Source of the DNA: Bacteroidales bacterium | GTDB taxonomy: Bacteria; Bacteroidota; Bacteroidia; Bacteroidales; UBA932 | NCBI GenBank assembly: GCA_017412645.1 | Contig: JAFPWX010000006.1 | Coordinates: 1 to 50,301, forward strand | Length of the DNA: 50,301 nt | Direction: 5' to 3' | In this document: piece after piece, positions 8,013-16,081 of the stretch | Numbering within the stretch: the stretch's first letter is position 1 | Layout: each line of letters begins with the position of its first letter | Translations under genes and position numbers: made by a program | The notes under the pieces: model-generated | The model's input: only the letters and a program-made list of their open reading frames with translations | Databases searched by the model: none | Told to the model about the DNA's origin: nothing

Positions 8013-8804
8013 TTATGGTTTAATCAATTCTTCTTTAAGCCTAAAAGCATCCGGATCGACTGTCATTTGGTATATTTTAATACTCGGATTACACTGCCTG
8101 GCAATCGTTATCAGTTTCTCTTTCTTTTCGGGATCTATCTTTATCCCTAAATACAGAGATTCAAAGCACTCGCCCCCCAAACAAGGATAGGCTCTAACTT
8201 CTTTCCAGTCATACTCTTTCATTTTCTTTGCCTTGAACGGCAAAGTCATTGGTGCAAAGCAAGGGTGTTCTAATGTTCCAGTCGGAGTGGGATCCAAAAG
8301 TAACAGTCTCACTTCCTGTTCATGTTCCCATGCCTTTGCTTTAGTAGATAGTTGGTAGCGGAAAGAGTCCACAGCACCACGAAAACAATCTGGTTTGTCT
8401 ATCACATCCCGATATTGAACCTCCATTTCCATTGCGCCTACAAAGAGTTTGCAAAGGATTCTTGAAAGATATCCATTTACTTTTTCTTTATCCAGGCCAA
8501 TACATACTCCTTGATGGTTTCCGTAATAGCTCCACATTAGCAAGGAATCGTGCACTTTTGAAAGACTGCATATCCATGCGCTATTTCGCAAATTCTCTGC
8601 ATCATTCTTTTCTTTTTCAACTATAAACTCTTTTGGCGGCCAATTGTTTGGAGACTCAGGTACGTGAGAATAATCGAAAAGGGCAGGATGGCAATCAAAG
8701 GGATCGTTTAAGCGCGTAGCATTAGTAAACTGGAGGTTTTTATAATACAACATACTCGAGGCACCCGAAACATCCAGATACTTATACAGAAATTTCTCAT
8801 TCAT
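8013..8804 (-). CDS. DUF2971 family protein
   Basis: A 263-aa soluble protein. The opening LYKYLDV, then TNATRLNDPFDC and the central LLMWSYYGNHQGVCIGLD are the hallmarks of the DUF2971 family, whose biochemical role is not established; members are often found in accessory and defence regions. It lies directly upstream of the RM operon on the same strand, 68 bp from hsdM, which has its own promoter in that gap. It shares the low GC of the RM island, so it was probably acquired with it. There is no signal peptide or membrane segment. Whether it takes part in restriction cannot be told from the sequence. Confidence 0.85.
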   Translation of the reverse strand: MNEKFLYKYLDVSGASSMLYYKNLQFTNATRLNDPFDCHPALFDYSHVPESPNNWPPKEFIVEKEKNDAENLRNSAWICSLSKVHDSLLMWSYYGNHQGVCIGLDKEKVNGYLSRILCKLFVGAMEMEVQYRDVIDKPDCFRGAVDSFRYQLSTKAKAWEHEQEVRLLLLDPTPTGTLEHPCFAPMTLPFKAKKMKEYDWKEVRAYPCLGGECFESLYLGIKIDPEKKEKLITIARQCNPSIKIYQMTVDPDAFRLKEELIKP

Positions 8805-8831
8805 AGAATAATCGTATTAACGGTTAATCTA

Positions 8832-8867
8832 CAAATATAGGTAGATGTTTTGACAATTAGCGTCAAA
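8832..8867 (-). promoter_or_regulatory. Probable promoter of the DUF2971 gene
   Basis: TATATTTG (8839-8832) matches the -7 element. A TTTG lies at 8867-8864, but 24 nt away rather than the usual 19-21, so the -33 assignment is weak. The gene starts 27 nt downstream. Confidence 0.5.
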
Positions 8868-8902
8868 TATTATTTTATCTACGAAAAAATGGTTATTTCT
8901 CG

Positions 8903-9349
8903 TTACTCCACCCTCATCATCCCCTCACACCCCTCCAGAATATCCTGGAAGGCTTCTTCAAAATCCCCTGTGTACCAGGGGTCAGCGACGTCGCGGCCGG
9001 TGCCGGTGTAGGCCATCAGAAGATGGATCTTGCCGTCGGGATCGTCCGGAATGATGCGGCGGATGAGGCGCAGATTGGAGGAATCCATGCACACGATGCG
9101 GTCGAAGCGGGAATAGTCGGCCCTTGTGATCTGACGGGCGCGCTTGCCCGCATCGAACGGGACGCCGTGCTGGGAGAGGCAGCGCCTGGCGGGCGGATAG
9201 ATGGGATTGCCGATTTCTTCCGCCGACACGGCCGCGGACTCGATGTAATAGCGGTCTTCCATGCCGCGGGTGCGCACCAGGGCCTTGAGGATGAACTCGG
9301 CCATGGGGCTCCTGCAAATGTTTCCGTGGCAGACAAAGAGTATGCGCAT
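8903..9349 (-). CDS. Low-molecular-weight protein tyrosine phosphatase
   Basis: Cytoplasmic enzyme that removes phosphate from protein tyrosines, or arsenate reductase-like; the family often controls exopolysaccharide kinases. From the ATG at 9349 it is 148 aa, typical for the family. The P-loop CHGNICRS gives the CX5R motif (C7 to R13), with the general-acid Asp in ADPWYTG near residue 124. An ATG at 9358 (MNRMRIL) is also possible. The -7 element TATCTTTG at 9368-9375 is so close that the mRNA must have almost no leader. No kinase partner is present nearby. Confidence 0.93.
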   Translation of the reverse strand: MRILFVCHGNICRSPMAEFILKALVRTRGMEDRYYIESAAVSAEEIGNPIYPPARRCLSQHGVPFDAGKRARQITRADYSRFDRIVCMDSSNLRLIRRIIPDDPDGKIHLLMAYTGTGRDVADPWYTGDFEEAFQDILEGCEGMMRVE

Positions 9350-9367
9350 GCGATTCATAACCACGGG

Positions 9368-9375
9368 CAAAGATA
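9368..9375 (-). promoter_or_regulatory. -7 promoter element of the phosphatase gene
   Basis: TATCTTTG (minus strand) fits TAnnTTTG and ends 9 nt before the ATG at 9358 and 18 nt before the ATG at 9349. No convincing -33 element: the region upstream is the T-tract and stem of a terminator. Confidence 0.55.
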
Positions 9376-9378
9376 CTG

Positions 9379-9411
9379 AAAAAACAAAAAAGGGAGGGCA
9401 TCCGCCCTCCC
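9379..9411 (-). terminator. Rho-independent terminator
   Basis: On the minus strand an 8-bp perfect stem (GGGAGGGC with GCCCTCCC, 4-nt loop, 9392-9411) is followed by TTTTTTGTTTTTT. It would end a transcript coming from the small ORF at 9463-9609, which supports that region being transcribed. Confidence 0.85.
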
Positions 9412-9462
9412 CCGGGACCTCAGGTCGAATTAGCAGTTCTCAATTAGAAGAACCGTCGGCCA

Positions 9463-9609
9463 CTAAGCGCGTCTCCTAACGCGTCGATAGTGCGAACGGA
9501 CCTTCGTCACCTTATCTCTGTACTTGCGCACATGCGCCTTTACTTTGATAAGTTTGGGAGCTCCGAACTCTAAGTTTAGACTTACCCCCATGCGAATGAA
9601 CGTGTGCAT
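9463..9609 (-). CDS. Possible small basic protein with a repeated HxR motif
   Basis: A short frame ending in a strongly basic tail. Within 48 residues from the ATG at 9609 the segment KVKAHVRK is followed 14 residues later by KVRSHYRR, a visible tandem of KV[KR][AS]H[VY]R[KR]. The net charge is very positive, suggesting nucleic-acid binding, but I do not recognise a named family. The frame extends upstream to an ATG at 9675 and to 9705, but the latter lies inside a terminator hairpin, so the start is uncertain. It sits between an attenuator-like hairpin (9693-9726) and a strong terminator (9379-9411). It could also be non-coding. Confidence 0.42.
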   Translation of the reverse strand: MHTFIRMGVSLNLEFGAPKLIKVKAHVRKYRDKVTKVRSHYRRVRRRA

Positions 9610-9692
9610 AAAACAATAATAACAATACTCGTAACAGTTCTTCGGGGAGGTCAAGCAGTACTCCCTTGGTCCCATAGCGTGATTCGAGAATG

Positions 9693-9726
9693 AAAAAAAA
9701 GGCATTTCATTAGGAGCTGAAATGCC
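9693..9726 (-). terminator. Terminator or attenuator hairpin
   Basis: A perfect 9-bp stem with an 8-nt loop is followed on the minus strand by a run of eight T. It lies about 45 nt after the predicted transcription start and before the small basic ORF. Confidence 0.75.
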
Positions 9727-9772
9727 TTTGAGGTCGAGTATCGTTCCGCTTTCGCGGCTGGATTATTGTTTT
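9693..9772 (-). ncRNA. Candidate short leader RNA or sRNA, about 80 nt
   Basis: A promoter at 9779-9809 would start a transcript near 9772. The predicted RNA contains a CCGC-GAAA-GCGG tetraloop hairpin (9747-9758 region) and ends with a 9-bp stem (GGCATTTCA with TGAAATGCC, 9701-9726) followed by eight Us (9693-9700). This is the layout of a small terminated RNA, or of an attenuator leader for the small basic ORF downstream. No known RNA family recognised. Confidence 0.5.
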
Positions 9773-9778
9773 ACTTCG

Positions 9779-9809
9779 CAAAGGTAAAGATTATTCTTGA
9801 ATCTCCAAA
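9779..9809 (-). promoter_or_regulatory. Promoter of the short RNA / small ORF unit
   Basis: TTTG (9809-9806), 19 nt, then TACCTTTG (9786-9779), an exact fit to the Bacteroidota consensus. No long gene follows closely, which is why a short RNA is proposed. Confidence 0.7.
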
Positions 9810-9964
9810 TTATTATTTCAAATATCTTCAATCCATGCAGTTCAAAGGCTGCAAAGCGGCACGAAGATAAGTGATAAAATGGACTGTTCCAAACTTATTT
9901 GGGGGAGTAAAAAAATCTTTTTCTATTTCTTAATTTATTAAAGCTTTTATACGCTTTTTCTTTA
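9810..9964. other. AT-rich intergenic stretch without recognisable feature
   Basis: Between the promoter at 9779-9809 and the terminator at 9965-10010 I see only AT-rich sequence with runs of A and T. A lone TAAGTTTG (9897-9890, minus) has no -33 partner. Confidence 0.5.
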
Positions 9965-10010
9965 TGAAAAAACAGTCGCAGCAGCAGCCGTCCCCTTACC
10001 CGCTGCGACT
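9965..10010 (-). terminator. Terminator of the ruvX-to-ydeI gene run
   Basis: On the minus strand AGTCGCAG (10010-10003) pairs with CTGCGACT (9981-9974) across an apical region that can pair further, followed by TGTTTTTTC. It lies about 90 nt after the stop of the YdeI-family gene. Confidence 0.75.
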
Positions 10011-10039
10011 TTCAAAGGGGGTCGGTTGCGTTCAACTCG

Positions 10040-10056
10040 TGAGTCTGACTCACGAC
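10040..10056. repeat. 17-bp perfect inverted repeat
   Basis: CGTGAGTC-T-GACTCACG, 8-bp arms around one base, lies between the YdeI-family stop and the terminator. It resembles a tRNA anticodon arm but the rest of a tRNA is not there. It may be an operator or part of the 3' end structure. Confidence 0.5.
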
Positions 10057-10101
10057 TTCAAGTTCGAGGCTCCGGACAGCAAGCAGAATAGGATTGCCTG
10101 A

Positions 10102-10668
10102 TTATTCCAACCTTCCGAAATCGTTCCAGCCGCCCTGAAGCTTGCCGGCGTGGCAGTCGACGATGAACTTCTGCAGGGTGTGCTGGGCGTAGTCGTCGCG
10201 ACCGGTGCGGTGGTAGTGCTGAATGCGGTCGACCTTGATGCGGCGGTAGTTCTCCGGGCAGCGGAGGTAGAAGGCCCAGGCCTGGGCGTCGGCCCGGATG
10301 GCGTCGGTCACCCAGGGTTCGTACACGAAGTGGTCCGGGTCCAGGTCGGGGATGGCCGCGAGCCCGGCCGGAGTCATCTCCCCGAGGGCCACGAGCCGAC
10401 GGCATCGTACCAGATTCTGCTCGCACCAGTTGGAACGCTTGCGCCGAGGGGTGAAGTGCTGAAGGGGCTTGCCATCGTCGATACGCTTCATGGTGCTGTC
10501 GATCCAGCCGAAGCAGAGGGCCACCTCAACCGCATCCACGTATCGCACCACCCCGGGGCAGTCCGCTGCGGCCCGGTTTATCCGCAGCCAGAAGTCACTC
10601 ACCTTGTCGTGATTCTCCTCGTACCAGCGGTACAGTTCCTCCCGGGTATGAATATCTAATACTTCCAC
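10102..10668 (-). CDS. YdeI/OmpD-associated family protein
   Basis: A 188-aa cytoplasmic protein. The segment VEVALCFGWIDSTMKRID followed by FTPRRKRSNWCEQN is the signature of the YdeI/OmpD-associated (COG4430) family; members have been linked to bacteriocin tolerance, but the molecular role is unclear. The C-terminal part, with FYLRCPENYRRIKVDRIQ and YAQHTLQKFI, is the usual helical tail. It starts 9 nt after the cysE stop and is the last gene of a long minus-strand run closed by the terminator at 9965-10010. No signal peptide, so it acts in the cytoplasm. Confidence 0.85.
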   Translation of the reverse strand: MEVLDIHTREELYRWYEENHDKVSDFWLRINRAAADCPGVVRYVDAVEVALCFGWIDSTMKRIDDGKPLQHFTPRRKRSNWCEQNLVRCRRLVALGEMTPAGLAAIPDLDPDHFVYEPWVTDAIRADAQAWAFYLRCPENYRRIKVDRIQHYHRTGRDDYAQHTLQKFIVDCHAGKLQGGWNDFGRLE

Positions 10669-10677
10669 TTAATCAGT

Positions 10678-11412
10678 TTAAATTCCGGCTCCGTCGGAGA
10701 ACTGCTCTTCCACGCGTCCCTGAAGCACGCGGGCACCGGGAGGCACCGAATGGGTAAGCCACACGTTGCCTCCGATAATGGCTCCCTTGCCGATAGTCAC
10801 GCGCCCCAGAATGGAGGCGTTCGAATACACCGTCACTTCATCTTCGAGTATGGGATGGCGGGGCAGGTTGAGCGGCTTGCCGTCTTCTCCGTAACGGAAA
10901 CTCTTGGCACCGAGAGTTACACCCTGATATAGCGTCACGTTCTTGCCTATGATGGCAGTCTCGCCTATGACCACTCCAGTGCCGTGGTCTATCGCGAAGC
11001 CCTCCCCTATGCTTGCCCCCGGATGGATGTCGATGCCTGTGGCATTATGGGCATACTCGGTGAGCATTCTGGGTATTATGGGCACTCCAAGAAGGAGGAG
11101 TTCGTGAGCGGTGCGATAGTACAGCATGGCCGTTACCGCCGGGTAGCAGTAGACTATCTCCTTTTCGCTCTTCACGGCGGGGTCGTTATGCGCCAGAGCC
11201 TTTATGTCGGCACAGAGAAGACGCTTGATTTCCGGAATCCTGCCAATAAAGGCTTCGGCCGTCTCAGGAGAGGTGACCCCGCTGAGATTCTTCCTTATGC
11301 CGGCCATGGCATCGGCCTCCGGGACATCACTGTAAATGGGAAAGACGACATCCTTCATGAACGCCATGAGGCTCTTCAGATGGTCGATGGTTCTGGTCAG
11401 GCTAAGGCTCAT
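10678..11412 (-). CDS. cysE: Serine O-acetyltransferase
   Basis: Makes O-acetylserine from serine and acetyl-CoA, the first step of cysteine synthesis. From the ATG at 11412 it is 244 aa. The N-terminal helical domain is followed by the left-handed beta-helix hexapeptide repeats (GIDIHPGASIGEGFAIDHG, GVVIGETAIIGKNVTLYQG), with the catalytic DH pair in AIDHGTG and His in DIHPGA. A longer open frame to 11616 lies inside cysK and is not used. It begins 13 nt after the cysK stop, so the two enzymes of the cysteine pathway, which form a complex in other bacteria, are co-transcribed. Confidence 0.95.
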   Translation of the reverse strand: MSLSLTRTIDHLKSLMAFMKDVVFPIYSDVPEADAMAGIRKNLSGVTSPETAEAFIGRIPEIKRLLCADIKALAHNDPAVKSEKEIVYCYPAVTAMLYYRTAHELLLLGVPIIPRMLTEYAHNATGIDIHPGASIGEGFAIDHGTGVVIGETAIIGKNVTLYQGVTLGAKSFRYGEDGKPLNLPRHPILEDEVTVYSNASILGRVTIGKGAIIGGNVWLTHSVPPGARVLQGRVEEQFSDGAGI

Positions 11413-11425
11413 AAGCGTAAGGGAT

Positions 11426-12340
11426 TCAGGCAAAAAGGGTTGTGGACAGATAACGCTCGCCGGTATCGGGAAGAAGGGCGACGATGGTCTTGCCTTCGTT
11501 TTCGGGAAGACGGCTGAGCTGCAGCGCGGCAGAGAAAGCCGCCCCGGAGGAGATGCCAACCAGCAGGCCCTCTTTCGCCGCGAGCAGACGGGCTCCGCTG
11601 AAGGCGTCTTCGTCACTTACGGGAAGGACCGCGTCGACTGCGGCGGGATCGTAGGTGTCCGGCACGAAACCGGCTCCTATGCCCTGGATCTTATGCTTAC
11701 CGGGGACGCCTGTGGATAGCACGGCGGAACTTGCCGGCTCCACCGCCACGATTCTGACCTCGGGCTTATGCTTTTTAAGGCATCTTCCGGTTCCGCTTAC
11801 AGTACCGCCCGTGCCTACGCCGGCCACGAAGATATCCACCAGGCCGTCGGTATCGGCCCATATCTCCTCTCCGGTAGTCCTCTCGTGCACGGCCGGATTC
11901 GCCGGGTTCACAAACTGGCCCAGGATAACGGCTCCCGGGGTAGAGGCCTTCAGCTGCTCGGCCCGGGCGATCGCGCCCTTCATGCCTTCGGCGCCGGGGG
12001 TGAGCTCCAATTGCGCACCCAGGGCCTTGAGCAGGCTGCGACGCTCCTGGCTCATGGTCTCGGGCATGGTGAGGATGACCTTGTAGCCCTTGGAGGTGCC
12101 CACCCAAGCGAGCCCCACGCCGGTATTGCCGCTGGTAGGTTCTATGATGGTGGCGCCGGGCTTGAGTATGCCTTTTGCCTCGGCATCTTCGATCATAGCG
12201 AGCGCTATGCGGTCCTTGACTGAACCGCCGGGATTGAAGTATTCCAACTTCAGAAGAATGGTTGCCTTCTGGCCTTCGTAGCCTTCTACCTTAAGAAGGG
12301 GTGTCCTGCCGATAAGCTGGGAAAGGGAAGTATATATCAT
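11426..12340 (-). CDS. cysK: Cysteine synthase (O-acetylserine sulfhydrylase)
   Basis: PLP enzyme converting O-acetylserine and sulfide to cysteine. The 304-aa length is standard. The PLP lysine lies in GGSVKDR (K42), the substrate loop in PTSGNTG (68-74), the phosphate-binding loop in [13 protein letters not shown], and the C-terminal PLP serine in PDTGERYLS. The start is only 2 nt beyond the upstream esterase stop, so it belongs to the same transcript as the esterase and GH36 genes; that company seems functionally unrelated. Confidence 0.96.
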   Translation of the reverse strand: MIYTSLSQLIGRTPLLKVEGYEGQKATILLKLEYFNPGGSVKDRIALAMIEDAEAKGILKPGATIIEPTSGNTGVGLAWVGTSKGYKVILTMPETMSQERRSLLKALGAQLELTPGAEGMKGAIARAEQLKASTPGAVILGQFVNPANPAVHERTTGEEIWADTDGLVDIFVAGVGTGGTVSGTGRCLKKHKPEVRIVAVEPASSAVLSTGVPGKHKIQGIGAGFVPDTYDPAAVDAVLPVSDEDAFSGARLLAAKEGLLVGISSGAAFSAALQLSRLPENEGKTIVALLPDTGERYLSTTLFA

Positions 12341-12342
12341 AA

Positions 12343-13200
12343 CTAGCGTATCTCAAAGTTTCTACTGGCGAACGGCAGAGCCAGGCGCAGCGCATAGTGC
12401 CAGTACTCCCAATCGTGCACGCCGTCGCGTACCAGAAGCTGCGCCGGGATCTGCGCGGCCTTCATGTTACGATAAAAGTCGAAGGTCTGATGCAGCAGGA
12501 AATCGTCGTCGCCGCAATCGATATACCAGGCCACGGTGCGGAGTTTCTTGCGCGTCGCCTCATTCGCGTTTGCCACAAAGTCGATGGCGGAATGCTCACG
12601 TACCGACCGGCAGGTAAGATCCAGATAGTCCTTCGCCTTGGAGTCGCCCTGCACCTCCGCCGACTTCTCGTCCAGCCAGGGGCTCATCGCGTAGCAGGCA
12701 ACGAACATGTCGGGATGCCTCTGGCAGTAGACGGTGCTGCCGCCTCCGCCCATGGAAAGGCCCATTATCGCCCGTTTGCCCTTGGCTCCGCCGCAGCGGT
12801 ACTTCTTCTCCACCGACGGGAGGAACTCTTTGAAAAAGTAGTCCTCATAGCTGTAGCCCGGCTGATTGTAATAGCCGTTGAAAGTGTTGTGAACATCCCA
12901 GCAGCCGGCGCCAGGCATTATTATCACCATGGGCACAGCTTCGCCCGAACGGAGAAGCTGATCGGTCACAACCTGCATCTGCCCCTTGTACTGCCAGGCA
13001 GTGTAGTCGTCGCTCAGGCCGTGAAGCAGGTACACCACGGGGTAGCGGGTCTTACCTTTTTCGAAGCCATCCGGCAGGTAAACATTATACTTCATCTGGG
13101 TTCCGAGAACCTTGCTGTAAAGGCTGTCGGTAACGATCTTTCCGGCCCGGGCGGGCAGGAAGGCAAGCGCCGCAACGGCGAGTAACAAAAACTTTTTCAT
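12343..13200 (-). CDS. Secreted alpha/beta-hydrolase, esterase D / feruloyl esterase-like
   Basis: A 285-aa hydrolase of the putative-esterase (PF00756) family. A signal peptide ([19 protein letters not shown]) sends it to the periplasm or beyond. The nucleophile is Ser149 in GLSMGG; a catalytic Asp in the CGDDDF region and His262 in GVHDWEYW complete the triad. An oxyanion-type segment VVYLLHG lies near residue 56. Family members hydrolyse acyl esters on xylan, mycolates or S-formylglutathione; the signal peptide and the GH36 neighbour 1 nt upstream favour de-esterification of plant or host glycans. The substrate is an inference. Confidence 0.88.
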   Translation of the reverse strand: MKKFLLLAVAALAFLPARAGKIVTDSLYSKVLGTQMKYNVYLPDGFEKGKTRYPVVYLLHGLSDDYTAWQYKGQMQVVTDQLLRSGEAVPMVIIMPGAGCWDVHNTFNGYYNQPGYSYEDYFFKEFLPSVEKKYRCGGAKGKRAIMGLSMGGGGSTVYCQRHPDMFVACYAMSPWLDEKSAEVQGDSKAKDYLDLTCRSVREHSAIDFVANANEATRKKLRTVAWYIDCGDDDFLLHQTFDFYRNMKAAQIPAQLLVRDGVHDWEYWHYALRLALPFASRNFEIR

Positions 13201-13201
13201 A

Positions 13202-15433
13202 CTACTGAGCTTCTAACACAAACACTGCACTGGTATTGGCCTTCTCGAAGGCCGGATTGAATCCGCCGCCGGCAAGGAACGCTCCGGTGAAGGAACGCCC
13301 GTCGCCCCACCAGCAGGAGGAATCCACATTCTGCTCCGTCACCTTGTAACTGAGCGCCGGATCCAGGCCCTGAAGAAGGAAGGGATGCGTTGCGATGGAA
13401 CAGTTCTGGAAGCGCAGGCAGTAGCAGAACACCACGGCCCTGCGCTTATCGGGCGACACATACATAAGTGCATAAAAATCACCGTCATAGGGCGATGCCA
13501 GGCGGTAGAGGTCGCCGCCGAACACAAGTTCGCGGTAACCTTTGTACGAGCTGATGCAGCGGTCGGCAAGGGCACGCTCTTCGGCCGAGAGCGCCTTGGG
13601 CTGCAGCTCCATTCCGAGGCGGCCCGATGCGGCCACGTCGAAGCGGAACTTGAGCGGGGTGACATTTCCGGTCTGATGGTTGGGCACGGCCGAAACGTGG
13701 GCCGCCATCACGCAGGCGGGATAGATCAGAGAGGTGCCCCACTGAATGCGGGTGCGGGAGATGGCGTCGGAATTGTCGCTCGGCCACACTTCGTTGAAGT
13801 AACGCAGCGCCCCGTAGTCCACGCGGCTGCCGCCGGCGGAACAGCACTGCACAATCAGCTTCGGGTACTTCGCCCGCATGCGTTCGCAAACGCTGTACAG
13901 GCCCTGGATGTATTCTACATAGAAGCGGTCCTGCTCGGCGCCCAGGTACGGACTGCCGAACGACATCACGCGGCGGTTGCAATCCCACTTTATATAGTCG
14001 ATATTGGGCGAGAGCGACACGGTGCGGTCGAACACTCCGAACACGAAGTCCTGCACGGCCGGGTTGCTGAGGTCCAGGATCCACTGGTTGCGGCTCTGGT
14101 AGATCTCACGGCCGGGGCTCTGCACCACCCAGTCGGGATGTGCCTGCGCGAGGTTGGAATCGGGGTTAACCATCTCCGGCTCTATCCAGATGCCGAACTT
14201 GAGGCCCTTCGAATGGGCGTACGAGGCCACGTAGTCTATGCCTTCCGGGATCTTGCGGGTGTTGAGTTCCCAGTCGCCGAGGCCGGCGTTGTCGGAGTTG
14301 CGGGGATGCTGCATGCCGAACCAGCCGTCGTCCAGAACGAACATCTCGAGGCCCATGTCCGCAGCATCGTCTATCATGCGAAGCAGGGTCTCGGTGGTGA
14401 AGTTGAAGTAGGCTCCCTCCCAGCTGTTGAGCAGCGTGGGGTTCACCTGTCCGCCGTTCCACACTCCCCATTTGCGGGCCCAGCGGTGGAGGTTGCGCGA
14501 CGCTCCCCCGGCTCCGTCGGCACTCCAGGTGTAGATCATCTCCGGAGTGGTGAAGCTCTTGCCCGCAGCGAGCGGATAGTGAGAGGCGAAGGGACTGATG
14601 CCCGAAACTATGTTCAAGCGGTCGCTCTGGTCGAGCTCGAAGCTGATGCGGAAGTTGCCGCTCCACGCCAGGGCCCCCGCGATGGTGGCCCCGTCGGTCT
14701 CGCTGAAGGGATGGCCCAGGGAGAGTACGAAGCTGGGGTTGTTGCCCTGGGTGTTCTGGGTGCCGCGTCGGCTCTCCAGCACCTTGGTGTCGTGGGTGAG
14801 GAGCTCGCGGTCGATCTGCATCTCGGTGGCCCAGCCGCCGTAGAAATGGGTGAGCTCGAAGCTGTCGGCCGCAAGGTTGAGCGAGGCCGAGGCGAAGTTG
14901 CGCAGCCGAACGGGCTTCTTGCCTGGATTGCGGATGACGCTGTGCATGGCTATCACATCCTCCGCCTGATGGGCGTCGTATACCAGGTCCACTTCGAGGG
15001 CGGTCACATAGTCCTTCATGTGAAGGGTGGTGGTGACGATGCCTTCACGGCTGCTCACTTCGGAGCCGGTCAGATAGAGTTCGGTGTTCTGGCTGCCGTC
15101 GGGATACTCCACGTGCAGGGCCTCCTGGCCGTTGAAGCGTCCGCCTACCGTGGGATAGGCATTAGGGGCGCCGAAGTTGTGGTTGAAGCCGGTAAAAAAG
15201 TCGGTGAACTGGGCCGGATCGCCCACCGGGGCGCCGTAATGCACAGTGCGCACCTCGCCGCGGGAGTCTACCTGCAGCAGGAGCTGGGTTCCGGCGGTCT
15301 CGACCGCAATCACGCGGGCCTCAACGGCCGGGATGGCCACAGTCTCGTGGGTGAACTTTTTAGCCTTGCGCGCCTGCGCGGGAAGGACTGCGGCGGCGAT
15401 CAGCACCGCCAGTGCTATGGTTTTCAGTTTCAT
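13202..15433 (-). CDS. Alpha-galactosidase, glycoside hydrolase family 36
   Basis: A 743-aa secreted enzyme that removes terminal alpha-galactose from raffinose-type sugars or galactomannan. A signal peptide (to about residue 21, VLPAQA) is followed by the N-terminal beta-supersandwich and a (beta/alpha)8 barrel with FVLDDGWFG, the nucleophile Asp in YIKWDCNR (about 484) and the acid/base Asp in WPSDNSD (about 553), then a C-terminal beta domain. The layout and length fit bacterial GH36. It is flanked by an esterase and an M23 peptidase with nearly no gaps. No SusC/SusD pair is present, so this is not a classical polysaccharide utilisation locus. Confidence 0.95.
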   Translation of the reverse strand: MKLKTIALAVLIAAAVLPAQARKAKKFTHETVAIPAVEARVIAVETAGTQLLLQVDSRGEVRTVHYGAPVGDPAQFTDFFTGFNHNFGAPNAYPTVGGRFNGQEALHVEYPDGSQNTELYLTGSEVSSREGIVTTTLHMKDYVTALEVDLVYDAHQAEDVIAMHSVIRNPGKKPVRLRNFASASLNLAADSFELTHFYGGWATEMQIDRELLTHDTKVLESRRGTQNTQGNNPSFVLSLGHPFSETDGATIAGALAWSGNFRISFELDQSDRLNIVSGISPFASHYPLAAGKSFTTPEMIYTWSADGAGGASRNLHRWARKWGVWNGGQVNPTLLNSWEGAYFNFTTETLLRMIDDAADMGLEMFVLDDGWFGMQHPRNSDNAGLGDWELNTRKIPEGIDYVASYAHSKGLKFGIWIEPEMVNPDSNLAQAHPDWVVQSPGREIYQSRNQWILDLSNPAVQDFVFGVFDRTVSLSPNIDYIKWDCNRRVMSFGSPYLGAEQDRFYVEYIQGLYSVCERMRAKYPKLIVQCCSAGGSRVDYGALRYFNEVWPSDNSDAISRTRIQWGTSLIYPACVMAAHVSAVPNHQTGNVTPLKFRFDVAASGRLGMELQPKALSAEERALADRCISSYKGYRELVFGGDLYRLASPYDGDFYALMYVSPDKRRAVVFCYCLRFQNCSIATHPFLLQGLDPALSYKVTEQNVDSSCWWGDGRSFTGAFLAGGGFNPAFEKANTSAVFVLEAQ

Positions 15434-15439
15434 ATCGGG

Positions 15440-16081
15440 TTATTTGATGAGCATCTCGCGGCGGAGCATGAACTCCCGCGCGCGAAGGGTGCCTGTGGAA
15501 AAGTCAATGAGGAACTCCGGATCGAAGTGACGGCCGCAGTAGTTGGTTTCCAGATGAAGATGGGGGCCCGTGCTGCGGCCTGTGCTGCCGCTGGTGGCTA
15601 TGACCTGCCCGGCCTCGACCACGTCGCCCCGGCTCACGAGCCTCTTGTGCAGATGGGCGTAGCAGGTCTCGATGCCGCTGGGATGCCGTATTATCACCAC
15701 GTTGCCGTAGCCGTTGTGGTAGGCCGAAAGGCGCACGGTTCCGCCGAAGACCGCGGTTACCTTGGTTCCGGTGGGCACGGGGATGTCGACTCCCTTGTGC
15801 TTTCGTCCGCGGCGGCCTCCGAAACGCGAACGAAGCTCTGCTCCATAGGGGACGCTGGCATCTTCCGTGAAACGAAGGTGCGTGCGGGAAGGGATACTGT
15901 CGAGCGGGATGCGGTAGGAGTCGAGTTCGCGGTCCCACCAGCCTTCGACGATCCTCGCCGGCGCTTCCAGAGAATAGCAGGGAATGGCCCGCGGGGCGGG
16001 GATGGGTTCCGGCGTAACAACAGTCTGGCCGCCCCCCGCAGCGAGGGACAGCCAGATGCCTATTGCCAGAAAAGCCGTCAC
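15440..16081 (-). CDS. Secreted M23 (LytM) peptidase
   Basis: A 213-aa zinc endopeptidase of the lysostaphin type, probably cutting peptidoglycan cross-links. The GTG start at 16081 overlaps the upstream stop (GTGA). A hydrophobic N-terminus (MTAFLAIGIWLSLAAGG) is a signal peptide or anchor. Zinc and catalytic residues are all present: HKGVDI (H and D) and GPHLHLE (HxH), with AHL between. This contrasts with the second M23-like protein at 20179-20997, where one His is missing. It lies in the long minus-strand run between a phosphohexomutase and the GH36 gene. Confidence 0.9.
   Translation of the reverse strand: MTAFLAIGIWLSLAAGGGQTVVTPEPIPAPRAIPCYSLEAPARIVEGWWDRELDSYRIPLDSIPSRTHLRFTEDASVPYGAELRSRFGGRRGRKHKGVDIPVPTGTKVTAVFGGTVRLSAYHNGYGNVVIIRHPSGIETCYAHLHKRLVSRGDVVEAGQVIATSGSTGRSTGPHLHLETNYCGRHFDPEFLIDFSTGTLRAREFMLRREMLIK

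Noticed and set aside
10020-10082. tRNA-like piece with a CTG-like anticodon loop and a GTTCGAGGC segment
   Set aside because: The anticodon-like arm pairs, but acceptor, D and T stems do not. At most a remnant or an unrelated palindrome.
11413-11616. Longer CysE starting at 11616
   Set aside because: The added 68 residues are the antiphase of cysK; the ATG at 11412 gives the normal CysE N-terminus.
13202-16081. Classical Sus-type polysaccharide utilisation locus around GH36
   Set aside because: No SusC or SusD homologue and no hybrid two-component or ECF regulator in the neighbourhood.
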